A stretch of 64,000 nucleotides of DNA from Phytoactinopolyspora mesophila (GTDB lineage: Bacteria > Actinomycetota > Actinomycetes > Jiangellales > Jiangellaceae): contig NZ_WLZY01000014.1 of assembly GCF_010122465.1 (NCBI RefSeq), positions 1-64,000 on the forward strand, written 5' to 3'. Within the stretch, counting starts at the first letter, position 1. Each line of letters opens with the position of its first letter. This document shows, piece after piece, positions 16,377 through 25,138 of this stretch. The notes beneath the pieces were generated by a model. The model saw nothing but the letters and a program-made list of their open reading frames with translations, did no database searches and was not told the DNA's origin. The position numbers were made by a program, and so were the translations under genes.

Positions 16377-16612
16377 CTAGCTCGGGCCCGATGTGACGCG
16401 CGTCGCGTCGACCAGTTCGACGTACATGTCCTCCCAAGGCCTGACCATCCGCTCATCGTCAATGCCGAGCGGAGCATCGCCGAACGTCCACGCAGAGCGA
16501 CGGGCGTTGACTAGAGCGCCCAGCAGCAGCACAGCGCGGGCTTCCAGATCGGTGTGTCCTGCCAGGCACTCTCGTGCCCATTGATCAGCCAGGTGAGCTG
16601 GCCAGGCTGATC
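16377..16612 (-). pseudogene. remnant of a TetR-like regulator C-terminus
   Basis: About 77 open codons between in-frame stops, with no start, reading ECLAGHTDLEARAVLLLGAL, then NARRSAWTFGDAPLGIDDER and VRPWEDMYVELVDA. This resembles the C-terminal ligand domain of actinobacterial TetR regulators, but no DNA-binding domain is present. It is directly upstream of the phosphoglucomutase gene on the same strand and may once have been its regulator. The identification rests on pattern memory and is moderate. Confidence 0.4.
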
Positions 16613-16613
16613 A
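16582..16613. repeat. 32-bp imperfect palindrome
   Basis: TGATCAGCC (16582-16590) is mirrored by GGCTGATCA (16605-16613), with an AGGTGAGCTGGCCA centre that is itself nearly palindromic. It overlaps the TetR-like remnant. It could be a relic operator or a hairpin. No other copy is seen in the window. Confidence 0.5.
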
Positions 16614-16637
16614 ACGGCTTCGTGGTTCCGGTCGCCA

Positions 16638-16704
16638 GTGAGCCTCCGGCGGCGCACGGCTGAGGCATCCGGCGAGCGTTTCGATCACATCGCGGAGCTC
16701 GAAG
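16638..16704 (-). pseudogene. duplicated 3'-end fragment of a WYL regulator gene
   Basis: On the minus strand this stretch encodes ELRDVIETLAGCLSRAPPE, almost the same as ELRDVIETLAGRLSRASAE at the end of the WYL regulator gene at 18592-19578. The nucleotide match to about 18621-18688 is near 84%. Only the terminal 20 or so codons are left, with no upstream domain, so it is a relic of an older duplication or of a lost paralogue. Confidence 0.55.
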
Positions 16705-16726
16705 CCCTGTTGTGGCTGTGTCACGC

Positions 16727-18267
16727 TCACCTACTGCATTTCATCCCTTTGCACGGTGTATCGCTGAGCTGCATGACGATGAGGCCGTTGTTGCGGTCGC
16801 TCGCGACAATGGTGCCGCTGTCGAACAGCGGGAAGACGCCCCACTGCCCGAGGAACGCGGTGCCGAACTTGTCCTCCTGATTGAGGTTGAGGATGTTCTT
16901 CGGCAGCCGTGGCTCGGTGTCCATGTGGGCAAACTCGGACAAACTGACCATGCCGGTCGCGTCTCGTTCGATTTGGAGCACTCGTGTCCCGGACGTGTAG
17001 TTGGCCTGATAGATCTTGTCATCCTTGACAATGAAGTTGTGATCCAGACTCACTGTGTCGTGCTCGAACCGCTCGATGAAGACCGGGTTGTCCAGCTGCC
17101 TGACGTCGACGATGAACGTGCCGGTGGCCGGCTTGTTCGTGGGATCGTCGACCGGCTGGGCGAAGAACTCCGAGAACGCCCACCCGGCGGCGACTAGCTC
17201 GTCGAGCTCGTCGTTGATGAACAGGAAGTCCTGTTCTTCGGTCGTCCACCCGGCGTGCGAGAACACCATGCCTGGAACACGGAAGCGAGCAAGCACCTCG
17301 ATGTTGTCCTTGTCGGTCGCGTCCCAGATCTCGGTGAAGCCACCGATGCGCTCGCCGACCGGCAGCGTGCGGTCGCGGCCGTCGAAGACGAACACGATCT
17401 CGCGTCCCTGGAACCTGGCGTCCGGCCCGTCGTAGACGACCGGATAGAAATCGTGCTCGCCGATGTCGTCGAGGCAGGCCGCCACGTCGGGATCGGTGGG
17501 GTCGGTGTTGAGGTCGTAGATCAACGTGTTGAACCGCGGCGGCGTTTCGAGGCCGCACGCGTTGTTCGCGGCGCCGGGCTCGAGACGGACGCCGGCAACG
17601 TAGGCGAAACCGGTCTCCTCGTTGACTTGGATGTTGTGGGCGGAGAGGTAGCCGCCACCCGAGAACCTGAAGGTTGGCGCTGGCAGCACGGTGTCGGGCG
17701 AAGGCGCCGGTCCGAGCCCGTCGAGGACCGACAGATCGACCACGTCGATCTCGGACCCGACGATCTCCGACGTGTAGTAGGCGAAGTTCTCGAACACGCC
17801 CACATCACCCCAGAGGTTGCCGATGTCGCCCGGTGCCTGGCTTTCAAGGCTGCCGAGGAATACAGGGTTGGTCGGGTCGGTCACCCGGACGACTGCCAGC
17901 CCGCCTGTGCTCCCCACGAGCGCATACTCTTCTCCTGCCGGCGACGTCCAACCCCAGATGTCGTTCAGCAGGCCCTTGGCAGTCATGTCGGCGAAGCTGC
18001 CGGGAATCGGGAGAGCCCCCATCGCCTCAGGGGCGACCTGGCCAGGAACCGCATGTTCTCGGTGTCCGGGAACGGCCCCTTGGCCGTGGGGAGAGTCTCG
18101 ATTCCGTCGCCTTGCGACTGCACGATCTCCAACGGGAGTGCGTCTGGATCGACATCGGGCGGATCGTGCGCTAGTGCCAGCCCGCTTGTGATGAAACCGA
18201 CCGTTACCGCCAGGGCGCTGCCCACTACAGTGGTCCGGCGCGTTCTCGACCCGCGTTCCGTGCTCAT
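16727..18267 (-). pseudogene. secreted LVIVD-repeat (choice-of-anchor B) protein, frameshifted
   Basis: A beta-propeller-like extracellular protein of about 510 residues. The N-terminal part (18267 to about 18040) has a signal peptide (VVGSALAVTVGFITSGLALA) and ends its normal reading at NMRFL. The main part (from about 18040 to 16727) has the LVIVD-type repeats, for example ALVGSTGGLAVVRVTDPTNP and TGTFIVDVRQLDNPVFIERF. The frames would join as FLGQVAPEAMGALPIP if one G were added in the codon after FL, near 18041-18043. As read, the gene is broken by a single-base deletion. Its function is unknown. A sequencing error is possible. Confidence 0.7.
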
Positions 18268-18591
18268 CTGTACCCCCCCAGCCCTAGAGTGGCCCCGGTG
18301 AAAGGGGAGCCGCCCGTCTTGCCAGGGCCACTAAGCCCGAATTCTGATGTCGCGGAGTGTACGCTCGGCCGTTGGGTTCCGGAAGGCTTGTTTGTGCGCT
18401 CGGATGGTTGCGTCCAAGAGCTATAAGATCTTGATCGTCCGACAGGCAGCCGATACCCACTGGTAGTGGCATCACGAGCGCAGCATGCCGACGATCGTCT
18501 GGTCCGTACCGCAGGCCAGAGGATCTCGTACTGTCGAGGCTCGGTTCGGTGCCCACGACGCCCGGCAAGACTCCGCGAATCAGTCAGCGAC
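18268..18591. other. intergenic gap, nothing recognised
   Basis: This 324-bp stretch between the LVIVD-repeat gene and the WYL regulator gene holds only short, overlapping open frames of random composition. No repeat, RNA gene or clear promoter motif stands out. The promoter of the LVIVD gene must lie at its left end. Confidence 0.4.
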
Positions 18592-19578
18592 TCAACGGAC
18601 CGGACGAGTGTCGGCGGCACGTGAGCTTTCCGCCGACGCACGGCTGAGGCGTCCGGCCAGTGTTTCGATCACATCGCGGAGTTCGGAGGGCTCGTGCACC
18701 TCGAACTCGAAGCCGAACAGCGCTACCCACACGGCGAGCTCCTCGAGGGAGTCCGACCCGGTCTCGAGGCGGCATCGTCGGCGGTCGATGGCTTCGACCA
18801 CGCCGATGGTCGGGGGTACCCGCTCAGTGACCGCTTCGAGTGAGCCGTGCAGTGTGAGCACTGCGTGGTAGCGATAGGGGCGCACCGAGATGCCGCGTGC
18901 GGTGAAACTGGAGACGTCGTCCGCGGGAAGATCTCTAGGCCTGAACCGCGGGCCGGTGGGTGTGCGGGGGCGCATCCGGTCGAGCCGGAACGTGCGCCAG
19001 TCGTCACGGTCCACATCCCAGGCGACCAAGTACCAGCGGCGCCCGGATGAGACCAGCCGGTGCGGTTCGGTGGTACGTCGCCGTTCGGAGCCGTCATGAT
19101 TCACGTAGTCGAATCGCAGCTGTTCGTGGTTGCGTGCCGCGGTCGCCACCGCCGTCAGTAGGTCGGCGCCGACCGTCGGTCCGCCTTGGCTGATCGGGAC
19201 GGTCACCGACTGGAGGGTGTTGATCCGGTGGCGAAGCCGTGACGGCAATAACTGCTCCAGCTTGGTCAGCGCCCGGACCGATGCTTCCTCGATGCCGGTG
19301 ATGGTCCCCCCGACGGCCGTCCGCAGGCCCATGGCCACGGCGACCGCTTCCTCGTCGTCCAGCAGGAGGGGCGGAACCTCGGCGCCAGGGCCCAAGCGGT
19401 AACCCGCGGCGCCTCGCGCGGCGTCCACCGGGTACCCGAGCGCCCGTAGCCGTTCGACGTCACGGCGGATGGTCCGGACTGTGACGTCGAGCCGGCCGGC
19501 CAGCTCGGCACCCGTCCATTCCCGGCGAGTCTGCAAGAGCGACAGTAAACGGAGCAGGCGCCCAGATGTTTCCCACAT
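18592..19578 (-). CDS. WYL-domain (YafY-type) transcriptional regulator
   Basis: A 328-residue regulator with an N-terminal helix-turn-helix (about residues 5-57: LLRLLSLLQTRREWTGAELAGRL, then VRTIRRDVERLRALGYPV) and a WYL ligand-binding domain (about 130-230, with GRRWYLVAWD). It is divergent from the epoxide hydrolase gene, and a perfect inverted repeat, TTAGGAC...GTCCTAA, lies between the two starts. YafY-type regulators commonly bind this kind of site. It probably controls the hydrolase and itself. The ligand is unknown. Confidence 0.83.
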   Translation of the reverse strand: MWETSGRLLRLLSLLQTRREWTGAELAGRLDVTVRTIRRDVERLRALGYPVDAARGAAGYRLGPGAEVPPLLLDDEEAVAVAMGLRTAVGGTITGIEEASVRALTKLEQLLPSRLRHRINTLQSVTVPISQGGPTVGADLLTAVATAARNHEQLRFDYVNHDGSERRRTTEPHRLVSSGRRWYLVAWDVDRDDWRTFRLDRMRPRTPTGPRFRPRDLPADDVSSFTARGISVRPYRYHAVLTLHGSLEAVTERVPPTIGVVEAIDRRRCRLETGSDSLEELAVWVALFGFEFEVHEPSELRDVIETLAGRLSRASAESSRAADTRPVR

Positions 19579-19599
19579 ACGTCACATCTTCGCAGCAAC

Positions 19600-19620
19600 T
19601 TAGGACAAGTTCCGTCCTAA
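19600..19620. promoter_or_regulatory. candidate WYL-regulator operator
   Basis: TTAGGAC (19600-19606) and GTCCTAA (19614-19620) are a perfect 7-bp inverted repeat with a 7-base spacer, located in the 63-bp gap between the divergent regulator and epoxide hydrolase genes. Position and symmetry make it the likely binding site of the adjacent YafY-type regulator. Confidence 0.6.
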
Positions 19621-19641
19621 CAGGTCCGTAGCGTAGCGGTT

Positions 19642-20793
19642 ATGACGAACACAGCAGGCATCGAGCGCTTCCGGATCGACATCCCACAAGCCGACGTTGA
19701 CGACCTTCGAGAGCGGCTCGCGCGCACCCGCTGGCCGAGCGACATCGCCGGGGCCGGGTGGAGCCGGGGCGTCCCGGTGGACTACCTGAAGGACCTGGTG
19801 GAGTACTGGCGAACGACGTTCGACTGGCGAGCGCAAGAGGCGAAGCTGAACGCGTTTGACCAGTACACAACCGAGATCGACGGCCACGACATTCACTTCG
19901 TCCACGTTCGCTCGCCCGAGCCGAATGCCATGCCACTGATGATCACCCATGGCTGGCCGGGTTCCGTCGTCGAATTCATGGAGATCGTCGGCCCGCTGAC
20001 CGATCCGGGGCGGTACGGCGGAGACCCGGCGGATGCTTTCCACGTGATCGCGCCCTCCATTCCGGGCTTCGGATTCTCCGGCCCGACGCGTGAGGAGGGG
20101 TGGAACGTCCAGCGCATCGCGACGGCATGGGCCGAACTCATGCGTCGGCTCGGGTATGAGCGCTACGTCGTTCAGGGTGGTGACTTCGGTTCGCAGATCA
20201 GCCGGGAGCTGAGCCTCGTTGACCGCGATCACGTAGCCGCCATCCATGTCAACGGAGGCTTCACGCTGCCGTTCGAGGTCGACGAGGCAGAGGTGGCGGC
20301 CCTGCCGGAGCGGGACCAGGAGCGCATGGCGTATCTGTACGGCTACGACATCGCCTACACGGCGATCCAGGCGGCCAAGCCGCAAACACTCGCCTACGGG
20401 CTGACCGACTCACCCGTCGGGCAGGCGGCGTGGATCGTCGAGAAGTTCAAGGAGTGGAGCGATCCGGCCAAGGACTTGCCCGAGGATGCCGTCGACATCG
20501 ATCAGTTGCTCACCAACGTCAGCGTGTACTGGTTCACTGGCACGGCCGGCTCGTCGGCTCAGATCTACCGGGAGAGCGCGAACGGATGGGGTGCGGAGCC
20601 GGAGGTGTCCGACGTGCCAGCCGGCGTCGCCCTCTTCACGACGCGTGACGTTGCGCTGCGGCACGTCGATGAGCGCAAGAACAACATCGTGCACTGGAGC
20701 GATTACGACCGGGGCGGTCACTTCGCGGCCATGGAGGCTCCCGACCTGTTGATCGACGACGTCCGAGAATTCTTCCGGGTGTTCCGCAAGTAG
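19642..20793 (+). CDS. epoxide hydrolase-family alpha/beta hydrolase (EHN domain)
   Basis: A 383-residue epoxide hydrolase of the type with an N-terminal EHN domain (about residues 6-115, beginning RFRIDIPQADVDDLRERLAR). The alpha/beta core contains the oxyanion motif HGWPGS (103-108), the nucleophile in VQGGDFGS (D181) and a C-terminal histidine in DRGGHFAAME (H360). It would open epoxides to diols through an alkyl-enzyme ester. The start at 19642 follows the family. It is divergently paired with the WYL regulator. The natural substrate is unknown. Confidence 0.87.
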   Translation: MTNTAGIERFRIDIPQADVDDLRERLARTRWPSDIAGAGWSRGVPVDYLKDLVEYWRTTFDWRAQEAKLNAFDQYTTEIDGHDIHFVHVRSPEPNAMPLMITHGWPGSVVEFMEIVGPLTDPGRYGGDPADAFHVIAPSIPGFGFSGPTREEGWNVQRIATAWAELMRRLGYERYVVQGGDFGSQISRELSLVDRDHVAAIHVNGGFTLPFEVDEAEVAALPERDQERMAYLYGYDIAYTAIQAAKPQTLAYGLTDSPVGQAAWIVEKFKEWSDPAKDLPEDAVDIDQLLTNVSVYWFTGTAGSSAQIYRESANGWGAEPEVSDVPAGVALFTTRDVALRHVDERKNNIVHWSDYDRGGHFAAMEAPDLLIDDVREFFRVFRK

Positions 20794-20806
20794 CGAACCG
20801 ATCGTC

Positions 20807-21595
20807 TCAGCTCGCCGCTGCGTCTTCCGGCCACGGAAAGCCGGCAGAGGTGGCGGCGAGCCGCACTGCGGAGACAAACAGCGCATCACGGGCTTCCAGC
20901 GTCAGGAAGTCGAAGTGGCCGTACGTCTCGAGAGTCACGAAGCCGTGTAGTGAAGCCCAGCAGTGCAGGCACGCCTGAAAGATGTGCGGCGGCATCGGCG
21001 AGTCGTCGGGCGCGTGCGCCTCTTTGACCATGGCGCAGGCGGCGAAGGAGTCGTCGACGTCTTGAATCCGTGGCTCGCCGAGCAAACCCCGGTTGGCGGC
21101 CTCGGTGAACAGCGACTTCAGCTGCGTCATGGCCCGTTGTGCGGCCTCGGTGGTTGGGCCCTCCTCGGGGGCGACGTAACCGGGTACGGGCATGCCGAAG
21201 ATCAGGGCGAAGCGTTGCGGCTCCCGGTTTACCCATGCCCGGTACGCGCCGCCAACGGCGAGGAAGCGCCCGGGCAGGTCGTCGGGCGGCACCTGCTCGC
21301 GAGCGTCGGCCACGGCGTTGCCGAGATCATCGAAAGCGTCAACGATCAAAGCGGTGAGCAGCTCATCACGGTCCGCGAAGTACCGGTACAGCGCCGGTGC
21401 GGTCATGCCCATCTGTCGCGCGATGTCGGAGAACCTGAGCTCGGTGCTGCCTTGCTCGTGCATGAGCTTCAGTGCCGTGTCTTTGATCTCGTCGATCGTC
21501 GCTGCTCTGGCGCGCTCCCGCCGCGATGGGCCGGCGGAGACCGCTGCGTCGGTGCCGCCCTGGTCTTTCGGTGCATTGGACACGTCGTTGGTCAA
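20807..21595 (-). CDS. TetR/AcrR-family transcriptional regulator
   Basis: A 262-residue TetR regulator. The N-terminal HTH (about residues 30-80: IDEIKDTALKLMHEQGSTELR, then MGMTAPALYRYFADRDELL) is followed by a larger C-terminal ligand domain containing RFALIFGMPVPGY and a final helix region. A TTG start at 21595 gives the full N-terminal tail, and a GTG at 21583 is an alternative. It is divergent from the MMPL exporter gene, and a perfect 15-bp palindrome lies over the exporter's predicted -10 box, so it is most likely the repressor of that exporter. Confidence 0.83.
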   Translation of the reverse strand: MTNDVSNAPKDQGGTDAAVSAGPSRRERARAATIDEIKDTALKLMHEQGSTELRFSDIARQMGMTAPALYRYFADRDELLTALIVDAFDDLGNAVADAREQVPPDDLPGRFLAVGGAYRAWVNREPQRFALIFGMPVPGYVAPEEGPTTEAAQRAMTQLKSLFTEAANRGLLGEPRIQDVDDSFAACAMVKEAHAPDDSPMPPHIFQACLHCWASLHGFVTLETYGHFDFLTLEARDALFVSAVRLAATSAGFPWPEDAAAS

Positions 21596-21643
21596 CTCCC
21601 TGAGTGAATTCTCAGTTAAGCATCGTCACAGAAGTTATGCCAC

Positions 21644-21686
21644 TTGACAAACGCAAACCCCGAAGCGAATAGTTACGACTCGTAAC
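21644..21686 (+). promoter_or_regulatory. MMPL exporter promoter with TetR-type operator
   Basis: A TTGACA -35 box (21644-21649) is followed after 18 bases by AATAGT (21668-21673). The perfect palindrome GTTACGACTCGTAAC (21672-21686) begins in the -10 box and covers the start point, so a bound TetR dimer would block transcription. It lies between the divergent TetR gene and the MMPL gene. Confidence 0.6.
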
Positions 21687-21743
21687 GTACGTGAGGCTAC
21701 TTTACTAGCGTCACGGCCCATTTCGTTCTCGTCGAGGGTTGCC

Positions 21744-23996
21744 ATGACTGAAACCGATCAGAGCCTTGGCTCGCATCCGACCTCCCCACCTCCGAAACCC
21801 GGTCCACTCGGTGTCCTGGCCGGTATAGCCTTCCGCCGGCGCGGCCGCGTCGTCGCTGCCTGGGTGCTGGCTATCGCGGCTGCCGTCGGCCTTTCGGCCG
21901 CATTCGCCGGCGACTTCGCCGCCGACTACTCCGCGCCAGGCTCGGATTCGAGCCAGGCACAGAATCTCCTGGCGGACCGTTTCCCCGACTTTGCCGGTGA
22001 CACCGTGGACGTCGTCGTCCACGCCGACGACGTCACCGCGCCCGACGTCCAACGTGACGTGACCACTCTCTTGCGGGAACTGAGTGCCGCGCCGCACGTC
22101 GTGGGTGCCGACGACCCCTACGCGCAACCCGGCCACATCTCCGAGGACGGGCAGACGCTCACCGCCCAGCTCCGGTTGACCTACGACAACGGCGCCAACG
22201 TGCCCGAGGAGGACAGCGAACGGTTGCTGGCCGTGGCCGAGCAGGCCGAGCGGCCGGGGCTCGAGGTGGCTCTGGGAGGGGAATCGATCACCTGGGCCGA
22301 ACAGGGCGAGATCGGCTCCGAGGGCATCGCCCTCATCGCCGCGGCGCTCATCCTGCTGGTCACGTTCGGTTCAGTGGTGGCGGCTGGGTTGCCGTTGCTC
22401 GTCGCGCTGGCCGGCTTGGGGGTCAGCGCGATGCTCACCGGTCTGTTCGCGGCTCTGATCGATGTCCCCGACTGGTCCACGGCGCTGGCCACCATGCTCG
22501 GGATCGCGCTGGGAATCGACTATGTCCTGCTGATGGTGACCCGGTTCCGGGAATGGCGCGCTGTTGGCCTCGATCCGGAGCGGGCCACGGTGGCCACACT
22601 CGACACGGCTGGCCGCGCCGTCCTGGTGGCCGGCACCACCGTCGTCGTCAGCATGCTCGGGCTGTTCGCCATGGGGCTGTCCTTCATGCGTGGCGCCGCC
22701 GTCGTGACGATCGCGGCTGTGCTCGTGGTGATGGCGGCCGCCACCACACTCTTCCCCGCGATCCTCGGGTATCTAGGCCGCCACGTCGACCGGTTGCGGC
22801 TGCCAATGGGGCGCAAACGCCCGGCGCTGGTCACCGAGGGCGGGCATGTCGAGCCACCCCGCGGCTGGCTGTGGTGGGGACGGGTGATCGAGCGGCACCG
22901 GGTGATCGCCGCTGTCGTGGGCGTGGGTGTCCTGCTGGCGTTGGCGGCTCCTTTCCTTGGGGCGAGGTTCGGCTTCCCCGACGCGGGAAACGAGGCGGAA
23001 GGAAAGTCCGTCCGGCAGGCATACGACATGCTGGCCGAGGGGTTCGGTGATGGCGCCAACGGGCCGCTGCTGCTCGCCGCCAACCTCGATGAGCCGGGTG
23101 ACGACGCGGCGCTTGAACGCCTGACCCAGGTGATCGGCGCGACGGACGGTGTGGCTGCCGTGACGCCGCCGATCATGAACGAGGGGTCCGACACGGCGGT
23201 CTTCACCGTGGTGCCGATGACGGGCCCGCAGGACGATGCCACGGAGCAGCTGATCGAGACGCTGCGATCCGCCGTGATACCGGATGCGGTCGGTGGCACG
23301 GCCCTGGAGGTGTACATCGGCGGCGTGACAGCCACCGCCATAGATTCGACGGACAACATCACCGACCGGCTGCCGCTGCTGATCGGCGGCGTCGTGGTGC
23401 TGTCCATGCTGCTGCTATTGGTCGCCTTCCGTAGCGTCGTCATCCCGATCACCGCGGCACTGATGAACCTGTTGTCCGTGGCGGCCGCGTACGGCGTCGT
23501 CGCACTGGCGCTCGAGGGCGGCTGGTTCGGTCAGCTGATCGGTATCGATACACCGACGCCCATGCCGGCGTTCATTCCGGTGCTGATCTTCGCCGTGTTG
23601 TTCGGGCTGTCGATGGACTACGAGGTCTTCCTGATCAGCCGGATGCGGGAGTCCTGGGTGCGTACTCTCGACAACGGCCGGGCCATCGTCGACGGTCTGG
23701 CCGGCACCGGCCGGGTGATCACCGCGGCGGCGGCCATCATGGTCGCGGTGTTCGCGGCGTTCATACCGAGCGATGAGGTTGCCCTGAAAGCCATCGGCGT
23801 CGGCATGGCGGCGGCGATCTTCATCGACGCGACCGTGGTGCGGATGCTCCTGGTACCTGCGGTGATGCACTTGTTCGGGCGCCGCAACTGGTGGCTGCCG
23901 GCGTCGTGGGAGCGTAGGCTTCCGCAGCTGCATGTCGAAGGTCGCCCCGAGGTGCACCTGCCGGCTCCGGCCAAGCACCTCGAGCCTGTCGGCTGA
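21744..23996 (+). CDS. MMPL-family (RND) transporter
   Basis: A 750-residue RND-type membrane exporter of the MMPL family. It has about 12 hydrophobic segments in two halves, each beginning with a membrane helix and a large outside loop (about 50-180 and 410-560). The conserved proton-relay sequences are seen as GIALGIDYVLLMVTRFREW in the first half and LFGLSMDYEVFLISRMRESW in the second. Such proteins export lipids, glycolipids or drugs. The divergent TetR gene and its operator suggest substrate-induced expression. The end is followed after 7 bases by an 88-bp palindromic repeat. Confidence 0.88.
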   Translation: MTETDQSLGSHPTSPPPKPGPLGVLAGIAFRRRGRVVAAWVLAIAAAVGLSAAFAGDFAADYSAPGSDSSQAQNLLADRFPDFAGDTVDVVVHADDVTAPDVQRDVTTLLRELSAAPHVVGADDPYAQPGHISEDGQTLTAQLRLTYDNGANVPEEDSERLLAVAEQAERPGLEVALGGESITWAEQGEIGSEGIALIAAALILLVTFGSVVAAGLPLLVALAGLGVSAMLTGLFAALIDVPDWSTALATMLGIALGIDYVLLMVTRFREWRAVGLDPERATVATLDTAGRAVLVAGTTVVVSMLGLFAMGLSFMRGAAVVTIAAVLVVMAAATTLFPAILGYLGRHVDRLRLPMGRKRPALVTEGGHVEPPRGWLWWGRVIERHRVIAAVVGVGVLLALAAPFLGARFGFPDAGNEAEGKSVRQAYDMLAEGFGDGANGPLLLAANLDEPGDDAALERLTQVIGATDGVAAVTPPIMNEGSDTAVFTVVPMTGPQDDATEQLIETLRSAVIPDAVGGTALEVYIGGVTATAIDSTDNITDRLPLLIGGVVVLSMLLLLVAFRSVVIPITAALMNLLSVAAAYGVVALALEGGWFGQLIGIDTPTPMPAFIPVLIFAVLFGLSMDYEVFLISRMRESWVRTLDNGRAIVDGLAGTGRVITAAAAIMVAVFAAFIPSDEVALKAIGVGMAAAIFIDATVVRMLLVPAVMHLFGRRNWWLPASWERRLPQLHVEGRPEVHLPAPAKHLEPVG

Positions 23997-24003
23997 CCTC
24001 CAA

Positions 24004-24091
24004 ATGATCATGTTTGGTGGGTTTCCTCGTGCGTCAACAGGCCTGCGGGCATGGTGAGGCACCGGAAAACCCACCAAACATGATCATCTAG
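24004..24091. repeat. 88-bp palindromic intergenic element, copy 1
   Basis: An 88-bp unit with perfect 21-bp inverted arms (24004-24024 and 24068-24088, starting ATGATCATGTTTGG) and an internal region that is conserved in copy 2 (25647-25734) with 8 differences in 88 bases. Because the non-pairing centre is conserved too, this is a dispersed repeat and not only a local hairpin. It sits between the convergent MMPL and aldo-keto reductase genes and could also end transcription from both sides. Confidence 0.8.
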
Positions 24092-24132
24092 TGGGGCGGA
24101 GCCGACCGGTGTGGAATGAGCGTTGGTGATTG

Positions 24133-25008
24133 TCAGCGGCTGATGCTGTCGAGTTCGGCCACGTCCTCCGCGGACAGCGTGAGTCCGGCGCCGGCGATGT
24201 TCTCGCGCAGGTGCGCGACTTTGGAGGTGCCCGGAATGAGCAGGATGTTCGCCGAACGCTGCAAAAGCCAGGCCAGGGCGACGGCCATCGGCGTTGCGCC
24301 CAGGCGGGCCGCCACCCTGGAGAGCTCCGCGGACTGCAGCGGGGTGAAACCGCCCAGAGGGAAGAACGGGACATAGGCGATGCCGTCGTCGGCGAGCTTG
24401 TCGATGAGGGGGTCGTCGTGACGGTGGGCGAGGTTGTACATGTTCTGCACGCACACGATCGGCGCGGTCTCGCGTGCTTGCGCGACCTGTTCGGCGGTGA
24501 CGTTGCTGACCCCGAGGTGGCGGATCAGGCCCTGCTGCTGGAGCTCGGCGAGGGTCTCGAACGCCTCCGTGATCGAACCGGGCTGAGGCCCGGTCGCGTC
24601 GCCCATGCGCATGTTCACCAGATCGAGAGTCTCTACTCCGAGGGATTCGAGGTTCTCGCGGACCTGTCGACGTAGGTCCTCAGGTCGGCGCTCCGTGGGC
24701 CAGCCACCTTCGGCGTTCCGGTTTGCTCCGACCTTGGTGGCAATGAGTAGGGACTCCGGATAAGGGTGTAATGCTTCCCGGATCAGCTGGTTGGTGATCC
24801 GGGGCCCGTAGGCATCGCTGGTGTCGATGTGGGTGATCCCTTGAGTGATGGCCTCGCGCAGCACGGCGATCGCGCCGTCACGGTCCGCCGGAGATCCCAT
24901 AACCCAGGGGCCCGCGAGCTGCATGGCGCCGTATCCGAACCGGGTGACAGTCCGGTCGCCGAGGCGCCAGGTGCCGCCGAGAAGGGTGGAGGAAGCAGTG
25001 GTCATCAT
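24133..25008 (-). CDS. aldo/keto reductase
   Basis: A 291-residue (beta/alpha)8 NADPH-dependent oxidoreductase. Visible are the catalytic DTSDAYG (Asp and Tyr), the lysine in LLIATKVG and the coenzyme loop region LIPGTSKVAHLRENIAGAG. The position usually filled by the fourth tetrad residue, histidine, reads LDLVNMRMGD, with Arg in place of His, as in a known subgroup of bacterial enzymes. The ATG at 25008 has AAAGG upstream. The 5' end faces the divergent HxlR regulator, which probably controls it. The substrate is unknown. Confidence 0.85.
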   Translation of the reverse strand: MMTTASSTLLGGTWRLGDRTVTRFGYGAMQLAGPWVMGSPADRDGAIAVLREAITQGITHIDTSDAYGPRITNQLIREALHPYPESLLIATKVGANRNAEGGWPTERRPEDLRRQVRENLESLGVETLDLVNMRMGDATGPQPGSITEAFETLAELQQQGLIRHLGVSNVTAEQVAQARETAPIVCVQNMYNLAHRHDDPLIDKLADDGIAYVPFFPLGGFTPLQSAELSRVAARLGATPMAVALAWLLQRSANILLIPGTSKVAHLRENIAGAGLTLSAEDVAELDSISR

Positions 25009-25138
25009 CTTGCCTTTCGTCATGCGAGCCAGCGGTGGCGTTTAGGTCGCCGCTCCACCAGTATTGGAGAGCAACTTCCTCACGGGAAGTAGGCACCTTA
25101 GAGTGCGTTACGCCCCGTCTCCCCGAAGGATGATGTCC

